In this document: positions 27,900 to 39,740 of the stretch, piece by piece
Layout of the letters: each line of letters opens with the position of its first letter
Numbering within the stretch: the stretch's first letter is position 1
Assembly: GCA_036785705.1 (NCBI GenBank)
Contig: JAWUZG010000016.1
Coordinates: forward strand, 3,038,001-3,102,000
Direction of reading: 5' to 3'
Length of the DNA stretch: 64,000 nucleotides
Origin: Acanthornis magna
Lineage: Eukaryota > Chordata > Aves > Passeriformes > Acanthizidae
Notes under the pieces: model-generated
What the model saw: the letters and a program-made list of their open reading frames with translations, nothing else
The model's database searches: none
What the model was told of the DNA's origin: nothing
Made by a program: the position numbers and the translations under genes

Positions 27900-28450
27900 G
27901 CTCGCTCCCGGTCCCACGCCACATCACATTGCCCTCTAGCGGAGCTGGAGTCACAAAAAGCCTTCAGCAGCGGCCACAGTGACTGGGGAAATTAAAGAAA
28001 AAAAAATAGAAACTCCAAACCCAGCAGAGCGGCTCCCAAGCAGGCTCGTCCCTGGCTTGCGGAGCCGCTCTCTGCAAACAAGCGGAGCCGCGGGGGGAAT
28101 AGGATCCACCAGAGCCGAGGGCTCGCTGCCGTGAAAAGCCAAGCGGAGCCACGGGGCAGCGCCCAGCCATCCCGCGGGACAGGGAGCACCTTCCACAAAC
28201 CGGCTGGTTCCCCCCTGCACTCAGGGCTGGAGCCTGGGTTATCACAGCCTGCTGCTCTTTGGATGAACGAGCAACAAGAGATGTCCCTCCTCTCGGGAGA
28301 GAGGGAGGATTTTAAGTTGGCAGCTAACAAACTCTAAAATTCGGGTGCTTTTTGACAGGGAAACACTCAACTATTCCCCGGGGTGGTGGGTTCAAAGCGA
28401 TGGGAACAAAGCGGTGGCTCCAAGCTGCTCCAGCCTCCAGCGGGCTCGCT
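27895..28450. promoter_or_regulatory. Orphan CpG cluster next to the 42 bp minisatellite
   Basis: From 28020 to 28170 there are roughly 15 CpG dinucleotides in 150 bp at about two-thirds GC, close to the expected frequency and unlike the CpG-poor surroundings. AAGCGGAGCCGCGGGG and AAGCGGAGCCACGGGG are repeated about 60 bp apart. No TATA box, convincing exon or protein could be tied to it. It may be a distal or non-coding-RNA promoter, or simply GC-rich DNA associated with the repeat. Confidence 0.4.
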
Positions 28451-31400
28451 GAGGAGAAAGGGATCAATTATCCCCTTTAGAGCAAGATTTCAAAGCATCT
28501 TGCAGGACCTGTGAACTATCAGGACAGCAGCCCATCCCCTCCGAAGGAAGGGCAGCACAGCTGGGAGCTGGTGGCCCTGCCAGCCCTGTGTCCCAGGGCT
28601 GGGACCAAGCCCTTCAGCCACGGTTCAGTCCTGAGACACAGGCACCCACAAAGCTTGGGGGAGGCTGGAGCAGCCCTTTTTCCCAGCAGGGGTTTCAGTG
28701 TGAATCCTCACCAGCTCCCACAGGAGAAGCTTCCTAGGAAGATGGAAGAAGCCAAGAGGCATCACCAACTGCTGTGAAAGCTGCCCGACTTTCCAAGGGG
28801 TTGATTTTTGCTTTGGGAACCTGACTCTAAATCCAGTAAAGGAGGATCAGTGCAAGACCTGGCCTGCTCATTACGTTAACTCCAAGGAACAAGCCGGGCT
28901 CTTGACAGGGCTTGGTGGAAAAATAACACAAATGAGAGGAGAATTCAACTTTCAAGCCACTCCTCCATCTAAAAATAGTTAAAGGTAAAAGAAACATGGC
29001 TATTTGTGCTTTACAGGTCAGCACAGACAATCCTCACCCTTTGCTCCCTAGAAGGTTTCACCCATCCCAGGATGCCAACAGTCACACCAGGAACTCGAGG
29101 CCATCCTGGGTCAGGGTATTGTCCCTGTTGTCCTTGGAGAGATGGCCCAAGCAGAGTACTTTGGGCCTCTTGCAGCCCCTCCTCAAGTGCTGTTTAGCAA
29201 GCAACTCCTGTTTAAAGTTTCTGTTGCTCTGTGGTTTGCAGGGTTGGATTGCTGCCACTGCATGACTGCACCGCCGAGCCATCCGGAGCATGTGCTGAGG
29301 GGAAGCTCATCCCAGCTCGGACACTGAACGGAGCCTCCCAGGGCTGGTGTCACCCTTGGACACTCACAACCCCGCTCCCATAAAGGCATCCTCCACCCTC
29401 TTCCCAGGGTGATGCTGGGTACCACCAGCCACTGGGCAAGGAAAGGTTTGTGGGTGGGAGCCTATGGATCCTCATGTCTCCTGGGAGTGTCACCTGGTCA
29501 GGATATAGGTCAGATTGCTGCACCCCAGCAGGGCATGAAGGCAGGGACCCATATAGAGAGCAAAAGTCTTCTCCATCTCTTGATCCACCTCAGCCAGGAA
29601 GGTTCATACCCTCCATTCAGCCAACAGCCCTCCATGAAGGAGTTTCACCAACACTGTTGGACTCTACAGGATGTTTCGCATGCCTCTCACACAGGCCCAT
29701 TAGTCACATCTTTCTCTTCCCCACTCTTCCAGTTTTATTCCTATCCATTACTCACACATCCACCCAGATCCTCCCATCACCCAACAAACGCCCACCTGGC
29801 AAGGGCTTGTTTCAATCACACCATGGCCCCACTGCTGGGCCAGCACTGCTCTTGCTGAGTGCGGGGGAAAGCAAAGAACCTTCTCCCCCCTCAGGCAAGT
29901 CCATCCATGGGAGGAACAGCACCAACCTCTCCCCAGCCGCACCCTTCCTCCCCCAGGCCTTTCTTTCTGACTCCTTCACCTAAGGAAGCCAAAGCTGCTC
30001 TGCATGTTCCTCCATTGCCCAGGGGAGAACGCATGGAAAAATTACTGTATTTTACAACATATGCGAATTATAAGGAATAAACAATCCCTGATCTGCTCAG
30101 CCATTCTACTAGTGCCAAATGGGGCCAGAATTTACCTTCAAAAGTCCTGAGACACAGCATTCCAAGTGCAAGATTTTTAAGAGGCCTGAATTGACAGAGA
30201 AGAAATTCAGCAGATTTATGTTATTTCAGAGATTGAATCTAAATCTGGAATCAAGCAGTTGCCTTCCTGTTAGCCCTTAGCTATCCACTTTCCCAATAGT
30301 ACTTGCCTGTGTTTCCAACACATTTGGCAAATTTTCTGCCTCTCACATCATGACAACTTCCATTGGTTTCTGTAAAACTACTCCAAATTAAAGGAGAATG
30401 CTATCGAAAGGTAGAGCATCCCTTTGATATGGGTTTCAGAGGACATAATCATCTACTCACCTCAAAGATTGAGAAGTACAGTGGTTTTAGATCCAGGTGC
30501 ACTTTCAGTAAAAAAATGCATATTTGATGAAAAAGTTTCAAACCATTTTTTCCATTATTACTGATGACAAATTCCATATATGTTCAACTGGTGCCAAGTT
30601 AGGTCTTCTAAACTTCTGACAGAGCCTTATTTCATCTGATCATTAGTTACAAAATTAGTTCTTTGGGAATACCATCTCCTTGGAGAATCAGACAAGTTGA
30701 GAAAATTTCCCTCTGGGGAATCGCTGGTTTAATATTCAGATTCAATTCTTTTCTAAATTTCTGGTGTGCGTCTCTAGTATACCGAGTAGAGAGTTGAAGA
30801 CACGTAGTAGACTATATCATCCATCTGAAATTCATGTTTTGTCTGGGAATGTGAAGGCTGAGCTCCTAGAATTAGAAGCATATTCCTCCCCAACTTGCTC
30901 TGAGCTGGTTCCCCCTTTCCGAAACACTTTGCCTGCAGCGCCACTATGTGTAAGGCTAATTTTGCCATGCACCGGTGCTTTGCAGCACTGCTCCCCATGT
31001 GAGCACAGCTGCTCAGGTGCCAAGGTCTGTGCCCCCAAGCCCCACAATAGAAGTGCCCTCATGTACATCCTGTTTCCCAGCCAGGATGAAGCAACTCAGT
31101 GATGGCCATCCAGCTCAAAGGGCAGAAACCCACGTCAGAGGAGTCCCTGATGCAACCTGCACCAGGAGTGAAAAGTGGTAAAAACAGCGAAAAATGTCTT
31201 TTTACACCTAAAAGCAGGCTGGACATGAGAGTGAGGTGTAGAACACACAGCTTCTGGAGGAGGGGAAGCCTCACCCACTGGTGCCAGGGCACTCAGTGGT
31301 GCCCCTGCAGAGGAAGGATTCCAGTCCCTGGGGCTCTTAATCAGGCATTTAATATAATTGATCTTATTACACTAAGCATATTACTGTTAAGCCTTCAGCT

Positions 31401-34392
31401 GTTAATGTTCAGTTGCCGTTGGAAGGGCCAGACCCAGCCACAAATCAGCCTAAAAGCTACACATCTGGAGCAGCAAGATGATACTTTTGAGACTAATAAT
31501 TACTTTGTCCAGGGAGTGGCTGAACCAGCACAACAACAACAACTCCTAAAAGCACTGACTCGTCATTGTGGGAGACCTCTGGGACACATGCCCCGAGGGC
31601 AGCTGTCTGCAGATGTGCCTTCCTCCAGCCTCACCCTGCAAAGTGCCCACCCCAGCCCCACCAGCTCCCTAAGCCTAAGCTCCAAATAAGTCAGACAGGT
31701 CTGTTCTCCAGTATCAGGGAGCAGCCCACTCTGAGCTTGCTATCGTCAGGTTTACAGAGCTTTTCAACCCCTATTCATTGCACACGCTCTGCAATTCTCC
31801 ATCCTCCAAAACACACACAAGCCTCATTGGCCTCCAGCCCAGCTCTTACATCCTCCTGGGAAGCCAGAGCCCACCTTTATCTTCCAAGGCAGAGAAAGGT
31901 TCCCTGCAGGCATCACTCAGCCCCCAGCAGAAAGCTTAACAAAACAAGCTTCCCTCCAGCCCAAATCCCAGGGCTGCTACTGAACATACCAGCAAAGATC
32001 AATACCAAAAACCAGCACCTCCTCTCTGGGATTCCTGATCCGAATCTTCCAGCTTCTAAGAGCCCTCTATATCCAGCACGAGCAGTAACAGCAACCACCT
32101 GAAAGCCAATCTGTAGGAGCTGTAGATTGTTGGGGTTTTCTTGAGGTCTAAATGAAAGCTTTAACCACCCAGCTGGTGGGGAGTTCATCAACCCAGGGGA
32201 TTGCTGTGGGTATCTGGGCAGTGATGGTGAGCAAGGGGTCAGAGGTAAGTTAGTGGCTCTGGCTCACTCCACCCAGAATCATGTGGAACCAGGCAGAAAC
32301 CATGCTGGGTTGCATTCACACCACCTACTTTTCTTTGTGTCACAGGGTTTTTTTCTAGAGGTTTTAATATTGGTCAGCTCCTCAGATACTATTTGTTTAA
32401 AAAGGACCTTATCTTGAATACCCTTTTTTGATATTATCAGCTGCAATTCCACAACTTAGAGAGGCACAAATTATCTAATGTATAATCTCAAAAAACTGTG
32501 TATTTGAGAGTGTCCTTTCATTTCTTCATTTTCCTAGGCCTTTCTAGGGCAAAATTATGACCTTGAAGTTGAAAGATGGAATAGAATTTAAAATAAAAAG
32601 AGATAAACATTAGCTTTCAAATACCAGCAGTGAGGACCCAGGGCTCTAAAAGGATCCTTGAATATTTGGAACCAGAGCAGTATTACAAGAGTCATCTGTG
32701 CTAAAATTATCCATCTCATTGTTTTTACACATGAGGTGGAAATCTATATTTGCAAAGTATTACATGTGATTTAAGCACCCGAGAGGAACTGAAAGAGAAA
32801 AATTCAGCCCTGAAGATCTGGTTTATTGAAAGTAAATAACTGAAAACAGGGTGTTTGCTGATTCATTCCGTTTGTGACCAACTCTGTCATCATCACTTAC
32901 TTGCTTTCCTTCTCCATCATACCTCTCTGTTTCACACTGGACAGAGAAAAATGTGCATGGAAGGGTCCTTGGGAGCTGCAGTCAGTTATCAGCACACTCC
33001 GATCTGTGACTGAGAGCTGTGGAAAATCCACTGACTTCAAGAGTTCAGTGTAAGACACAGCTGGCTGGAGCTGCTGGTAGGCAGGAAAAGGGCAGGTAAA
33101 GTGAGATTTGTGTCACAGGGGAAAAAAAAGAAATGGATTGGGTTTCACAACCCTGCCCACAGGATGCCTCTGTCAGACCGGTCCTAAGGAACCGGCTGGG
33201 AAGTCCCCATTGCTACCAAGCCTATCCCACACCCTGCTGGTGGAAACCAGGGGCAAGGGATGGCAAACCCCACGGGAAATGATTCCCAGAAAAGTCCTTC
33301 CAATGCTCACATGCCTTTCTTGCCCCACAGGAAGAGGGTGCTCCTGGACTGAGGCAGCCAAGGGCGGCTGTGGCCCCTGAGCCTGCTGCCCTCCTTGGGA
33401 AGTCCCAGCCCCACTGCGGTGGCAGAGAGGCTGTGCATGGACTGCCTGCCACGGGATGTCTCCTGGCCAGCCTTTGCCAGGCCATTTGGGCCAGCGACAT
33501 TAACAAAAGCAGTTTAAGGCCGTGCAGAATGAGTCATGCATCCTGTGACAGCCTTTGCACACAGGGAATAAACACGAGGATCCACCGTCTCCCAGTGTCC
33601 CAGTAGCCTCCAAACCAGTGCCACTCGGTTCAGAACAGTGCACATTGTGCCCTGGGTCTTTAATGGAGTTCTCTGCCCCTTAGAACAGAGCCCAGCCGTG
33701 CAGTAATCTCACTGATAGCTTGTTTCGTACAGCCTCGGTCCTGTTGGGGAAAAGCGGTGCTGGAATGGGAAGGCTGATGCTGGATAGCCCAGGGGCTTGC
33801 AGCCTGGGTTTGAGGCACAGCCTTCGGTTGCTGAGATGCTCTCTGAAACATTATCCACAGCTCGTTAATGTGACCTGCTCTGAGCAGCCTGCAGAGCACA
33901 GAGCTATTCTATTGGGAAGTCCTTGGCTACTCAAGACAAACCAGGAAATAAAATGGGATGAAATATAACAGCTCCAATAAATGCGGCATTCTGCTGTATT
34001 ATCCCATTTGGAAAGGCTAAACTAAATCCAGTGGTGAGAAAAATCTTGATTTCACTCCTGATTTAGCATTTTCAAGGCTAGTGAGGGATTACACTACACA
34101 AACAGGCTGTAACCAAATTAGTTGACTTCAGGCCCTCCCCAGCTCGATAAGCAGTTGGATCACTATGGCCACGTTTTGCTCTGCACTGCAGTAGGCTCTT
34201 GGGTGACTTCCTGTGAGCAGCAAGAAAGCAAAGTATCACCCTCCCATTTCTGCATTTTTGGGGCCAAAACTGCTGTTCTCTCTCCTTCTGTGCCCAAGCA
34301 CAGAGATCTAGACAAGGACAGTTCACCACCATTGGTAAAGACCATCTCCAGACAGGGAAAACATGACCTTCACTTTCCAGTTTCCTTCTCTG

Positions 34393-34425
34393 CTTTCTTT
34401 TTTTCTTTTTTTCTTTTTTTCTCTT
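34393..34425. repeat. (CTTTTTTT)n polypyrimidine repeat
   Basis: Three C-T7-8 units in a pure pyrimidine stretch, with homopurine on the minus strand. Confidence 0.85.
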
Positions 34426-37400
34426 CTCACCATTCCTTTCTCCAGAAAGTCCCCCCAGCAACAAGACCAAATTAATACTTGCAAGGAGTGTCTCACCAGA
34501 CTGCAAATGCCTCTGCTCTTTATCCTAAAATAATTCTCATGTGAGTGACTAGAATTGCAAATTGTTTTACCTTAGTCAATGTGGGACTTAAAATTATTAA
34601 GACTTTTAAAAGAGGCCAGAGAGTGCCCAGAAATGCCATTTTCCCCTGGAGTGAAGCATGACCCCTGCAGGGTATGGCTGTCCCCTGTCACTCCTGAGGG
34701 TGGCTGTCCTGCCCAGAGCAGGGGGCATGGAGTCAAAGCTCTTATGAGCCTTTTTCAATGCAGGTGGCTTTCTTTGATCCCAGGAAGAGCTGCATTTGTA
34801 TCAGATAAAGGCTCAGGGTGATTTCTGAAGCTGGCAGCTCACCCTGGGTGATTTTCTTGTTGCCAGAGGATGGAGAGGCAGTGCTGGGCACAGGGACATA
34901 GTCCCACCAGCTGCAGATGGTTCAGGGTGGCTCTTGTCTCAGCAGATTGAATTTGTCACCTGCAAATATCTTCTTGATAGACATTACACTGTCCTTGGCC
35001 TTAAACACGCTTGTGCATGTGTGTTCCCATCAGTGGGGTCACTGATTTCCTTCTATGCTAACACTGTGTTGAACACTTTAATTTAGTCACCCAACAGCTA
35101 AAAGATGCTACAAAGTGCTACCTTCCTTTTGGGAAGGTGGGAATGCTGATCTCCCATTTGGGGGGAGCCTTACCAACATACCCATGTACCCCAAAACCAG
35201 CAGCTCAGGTAGTCCAGAACCCAGAAAGACTTTTGGGTTCAGAGACAGAACCATGCGACAAAGCCCAGAACACAAATCTCCCAAGAAAATGTCAGCAGCC
35301 AGATCAAATCCAACATTTGCACTGAGCATCTCAGCACTACAGTGTGACAAAATCTCCACTCCAAAATTACTAAATCTGGAGGAAGTTTAAATCCAGAAGC
35401 AAAACACTTATACTTGAATCAGCCAGTTCATGGGTGGGAGTTTACGTGTTTGCATCCCATGCACATACATTTGTATGCACTCATTAACTACTGCAATTTC
35501 TAAAAAAAGTTAAAATCTGAAATCACAAGAAGTAAGAATCACTCATATTAGTTGGATTTTTCATAGGCAAAGTCACAGCTGAGGTTGGCACCATGATTTG
35601 CTTTTGCTCAGCTCTTTTCCCACAGACAGCATTTTGGGGCAAAAACATTTGGGTTTAGTGAAGCTGCAGAGAGCCAGCCCATGCCATGGGCAAATTCCAG
35701 GCCTGGCCTGAATGGGTGTAATTCACATTCAAATCAGCTGAAGTTATGCCAGCCTGCTCCAGGACTGACCCAGCTCCTGCAGCGTTCCTCCTCAGATTGT
35801 TCCCAGCCTGTCACTGTGATGAGCACACGCTCCCAGGATTTTGGCACAGGAGTGAGGCGAGGCCAGCTCTGGCCACGCCGATCAATCACAGAGCCTTACC
35901 GTGGACAGATCTGAAATCAGTCACTGATTTACCAACTTCCAGGCTGATGAGGCGTGTGACAATCAGGAGCATTTGGGGATACATATTTATGTTTCCAGAA
36001 ATGAAAACACAGGGAGCTATTAATAGATGAATCTAAAAGCATCCCTGGGACCGTATGAGGTGTCATCATCTGGCAGCACTTCACTGTACCCACTGCTGGG
36101 AACGTAATCATGTGGGCTGTCATCGTGCAGCCATCGAGCACAGGCTCAGCCCCACTCTGGGGCCAGCTCAGTCTCTACCAAAGGGGCAGCGTTGTTTTAA
36201 CTCACCTCCAAAGCACTTAGAGAGGGACTCAGTGCTGGAGCCCAGCCACAGCTAGGACAGGGATGGATTTTCTTCTTACCAACTCAGCTGTTTCCACTTT
36301 TTCCCTTAGGAGACAAGATCCTGTTTTCTCTCTCCCCAGGCAGACTGAGGAAAGCCTGGAGCCACCCTCCAGTTTCATGATAAAGGTACACTCGGGAGCA
36401 GGAGGGCACCTGTGAAGGATGCTCCTCGGCTGGGGGCCGTGCTGAAGGAGGATGCAGAGCTTAACCTTTCTCTTCTTTCCTCAGAGTAGGACCTGGCCAG
36501 GGTTGGGAAATGGCTGGGCCAGTCTTACCTTGATGCCTAGACCTTGTCAGCATGTGCCCTGGGAGACTGGGAAGCACTTCTCCTCCCCAGCATCCAGGGC
36601 CAGAGGATTGGGTAGGATTTGGCTGCACAGGCCAGGTGCTCAGTGCACTGTGCATCAATATTCAGCACGAGGAACAGAAATGCAATGTGTGTGTCCATTT
36701 GTTTTTATATCTACTCTGTTCCCCCTGCCATGAGTTCCCCTTGGAACTGCAGGCACAACAGACTTTTCCAGCTCTGAGGGAGCTCTTATGCAAATAGGCA
36801 AGGCTGTACAAGAGGATATTGTCCTTTCCCAATAACCTCTCTCACGTCTCTGCTGTTGCCCTGTAGAGGTGGAGGTGATGGCAGAAAGCAGGCTGAGTAC
36901 CCACTGCTAAAAAGTGACAGCAGGAGAGGAAGGTGGCCTGACCAGCTGATTCCTGGTTAAGTCCGCAGTTCCTGGGTATGGCAGGGTGCTGAGCTCCTCG
37001 GGGTTAAATATTATTTAAAGCCAAAAACATGAAGTAAATGAGCAATTTTACCTTTTTTTTAACCTCTAAGTTTTCTGGGTAAATTTTTCAAATATATTAA
37101 AATAGAGGTATTTCATATCTGATCTGTTCTTGTCCTTTAGTGCAGTCAGCTGGCATCCACTTCAATTTCTAGAAGGTCATTCTACTATAAGACTGTTTCA
37201 AATAGCTTAAAATTAGTTACAGATTTATAAACAATTACATATTTATGTAAGATGAGGGATTTTCCTTAATATGCATTTAATGAGACACTCAGAATATGAA
37301 CTGGCTATGGTTTGGGATTTTGTTCATTTTTATGGTGTTTCTACCCATTTATTTTATGGGCTCTGGGGAGTGGAGACTAAAATTGAGAGCTTGTAAGAGG

Positions 37401-37457
37401 TTATAAAAGAAAAGAACAGACATATTTTTCACAGCAGTTTGAATAACCAGGTTGAAG

Positions 37458-37474
37458 AAAAAAAAAAAAAAAAA
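37458..37474. repeat. A17 homopolymer
   Basis: Seventeen consecutive A. It lies in the first codons of an unrecognised 207-codon open frame and gives that frame a run of lysines. Confidence 0.9.
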
Positions 37475-38487
37475 GAAAGAGCAGCAATGCCTTTTATTCA
37501 CATCTTAGGCAATTGCTTTTCCCCAGTGCTGGACTCAGGCATGGGGACCTGTATTTTTTTTCATGGGCTTTTTTCCATAGCACCTCGTGAATGCAGCCCA
37601 GTGCACACCAATGAGAGGGCATCTCCTTTTTCGACAGCCAGGGGAGGGGCAGATGTCGCTGTCCCCTCCACAGGGACTCAGCCATGCAAAGGAGAGGCTG
37701 CAAACAGTCAGGGGTCCAAGCAGAAAGCCCCAGGACCCCTCTCATGGGGTGCATGGCACTGTGCCTCTCTCTGGATGTTTAAAGCATCACTCCTACCAAC
37801 GCCTGTCAAAGCTGCGGGCACCTGGCACTTCTGTAAATCAGATTTTCAGGTCTTCAACAGGCATTCAGAGAAAAAGAAAACATTTATGGGCCACCTGCAG
37901 TCAAACATCTTGGAGGTCCAGACACAGATTTGCACAAACCAGTTCCTCGTGACGGATGGTCTGAGTACCCAGCGAGCCAAAAGCTCAAGCTCCTTCTGTG
38001 TGGTTGATTGCACATCTCACATGCACCACTTCCAGCCCCTGTTTTTACAGAACATGTCTTGAAAGGAGAGGAAACAGCTGGTGAATAATTCATTGTGTAC
38101 CCTCCCAGTTGTACTGCAGCCTCTCCTCAACAGGCAGGGTTATCTGTACCACCACGAGCCATTCCCCCAATGCTTCTGGAAACAAAGGCTCCCTTTCTGC
38201 AGCTGTTTATCCAAAGGACACGGAGAGAGCTGCAGGAGGAGTTGGGGAAACAGCAGTAGTATGAGATCCCACTCACTGCAATCCCTTCTCAGGGAGCAGA
38301 GGTACCTCTGGACAAGGAGGGCTTGGAACTCACGGCCACATTCCAGGTTTATCTGCCAGCTCTGTTCCCCTCACCACTGAGTCCTCTCCCAGCTTATGAT
38401 GATCCATCCTCTTGTATAAGAGACTGCTTCTGGACTTGGTAACAAACCCTAAGTTGTGAAGCTTGAAGAATTATGAAAATTAAGGAA

Positions 38488-38757
38488 ACAAGCAACAGAA
38501 CAAGAGGAAATGGCTTCAGTTTGTTCCAGGGGAGGTTTAGATTGGATATGAGGAAAAATTTCTTCACTGAAAGGGTGGTCAAGCTGCCCAGGGAGTGTGC
38601 TGCCCAGAACAGGCTGCCCAGGGAAGTGGTGGGGTCACTGTCCCTGGAGGTGTTTAAAAGATGTGCCGATGTGGCACTTGGGACATGGTTTAGTGCTGGC
38701 TTAGCAGCTAGAATCAATGATCTTAAAGGTTTTTACCAACCTAACCAACTCTGTTAT
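38488..38757 (+). mobile_element. CR1 LINE 3'-end fragment, sense orientation
   Basis: The stretch carries the hallmark order of CR1 3' ends: ACAAGAGGAAATGGCTTCAG, then CCAGGGGAGGTTTAGATTGG, AAAAATTTCTTCACTGAAAG, GGCTGCCCAGGGAAGTGGT, CCCTGGAGGTGTTTAAAAGA and AATGATCTTAAAGG. It is 5'-truncated as usual. The terminal octamer repeats are not clear and the end is A-rich. Inside it, GCTGCCCAG occurs three times (from 38583), a small local expansion. A 95-codon frame across it is not a gene. Confidence 0.9.
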
Positions 38758-38906
38758 TAAAAAAATTAGCACGGGGGGAGGGGGGGGAAGAAAGGAACAT
38801 TTTGAAGGGTAAAGAGCAGGGCTGGGCACTGCAGGATTTAATGGGACAAGGACAGACTCTTGGCAGGAGCTGGGGCTGTGCTGAAAAATTGATCAGAAAT
38901 ATGCTG

Positions 38907-38948
38907 CCCCTTGGAATATCATACTGTCCCTTGGAATGTCATACTGCC
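38907..38948. repeat. 20 bp tandem duplication
   Basis: CCCTTGGAATRTCATACTGY is present twice in direct succession, with only two differences. Confidence 0.85.
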
Positions 38949-39489
38949 CAGGCACCTACTGGCACCCTCTACCTGGAACTGGGTGCCACAGAGCAGCCCT
39001 GGGGAATGTGGCAAAAAGTGCACAGGCTCCAGGGAATGCTTTTTGGTGAAACTCTCCAAGAGGCCATTCCCAGGGACAGGGCTGCCAATGAGGATAACCA
39101 TACTGCTCATCTCATGCTGAGGACCTGAGTCATCGTTTCACTTCCAGCTCATCCTGAACTGGTGGAAAGTTCTGCTCCTGCACCTCCCAGCCCATAACTC
39201 ACACATCTATTAGTCACTAACAACCTATTATATTTTTTGCCATCACATGCAGTGCTGTAGATGTTGCCAGAGTCCAGCTTGGGGAATATTTCTCCAATAC
39301 GTCTTTAGATGTCATTTTTAAAAAAGAAAGGACTCTCCTCAGCTAGCTGCCCCAATCAGCCTGCAGCACGGAGGGAGATCAGGGAGAGGTTTGCAAGTGT
39401 TTTTTTCAGAGTTGCAGTAAACCCATCTGCAGGCCCCCGCTGCCGGCCAACGCTGTCCTTTGTGAGCTGCACAGATGCAGCAGGAGGGA

Positions 39490-39740
39490 GAATGTTGGTT
39501 GAAATCCTGACAGACTTTATGCTAATTCACCAAAGAGCATTTTAGACCATACACGGACACTTAATCGAGTGGGAAAGACAGCAGCGAACACGACATTCAA
39601 TTATGGGAAAGAAAAACGAAGTCTTTTACCCTGCATTTGGCGTTCTCCCAACACACAGAGTTAATTGTTAGGAGGGTATATTAGAAGGCAATGAAGGAGA
39701 AGATTGAAAACCCTGATTATGCCTAGGTCCTGAAAATGCT
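39490..39740. promoter_or_regulatory. Candidate conserved non-coding element
   Basis: Complex sequence with isolated CpGs kept in AT-rich context (TTAATCGAG, CAATTATGGG, GTTAATTG). CpG surviving outside an island can mark constrained DNA. Conservation was not tested. Confidence 0.27.

Larger units (their letters stand above)
28451..38487. other. Intergenic: no gene recognised
   Basis: The sequence is mixed in composition. It contains a pyrimidine repeat at 34.4 kb, an AT-rich homeobox-core tract at about 31.34-31.43 kb, and a 207-codon open frame at 37439-38062 with no recognisable domain. Several other frames of up to 196 codons overlap each other in GC-richer parts. Confidence 0.6.

Noticed and set aside
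27292..27954. 220-codon minus-strand frame with 14-residue repeats, and its overlapping relatives
   Set aside because: The 42 bp period is a multiple of three, so the array is open in several frames on both strands. No start context, exon structure or homology supports a gene.
31099..31689. 196-codon open frame
   Set aside because: It overlaps other frames, has a mixed low-complexity composition and spans an AT-rich candidate regulatory tract. No homology was recognised.
38473..38760. 95-codon frame reading through the CR1 copy
   Set aside because: It corresponds to the CR1 3' end, not to its reverse transcriptase ORF.
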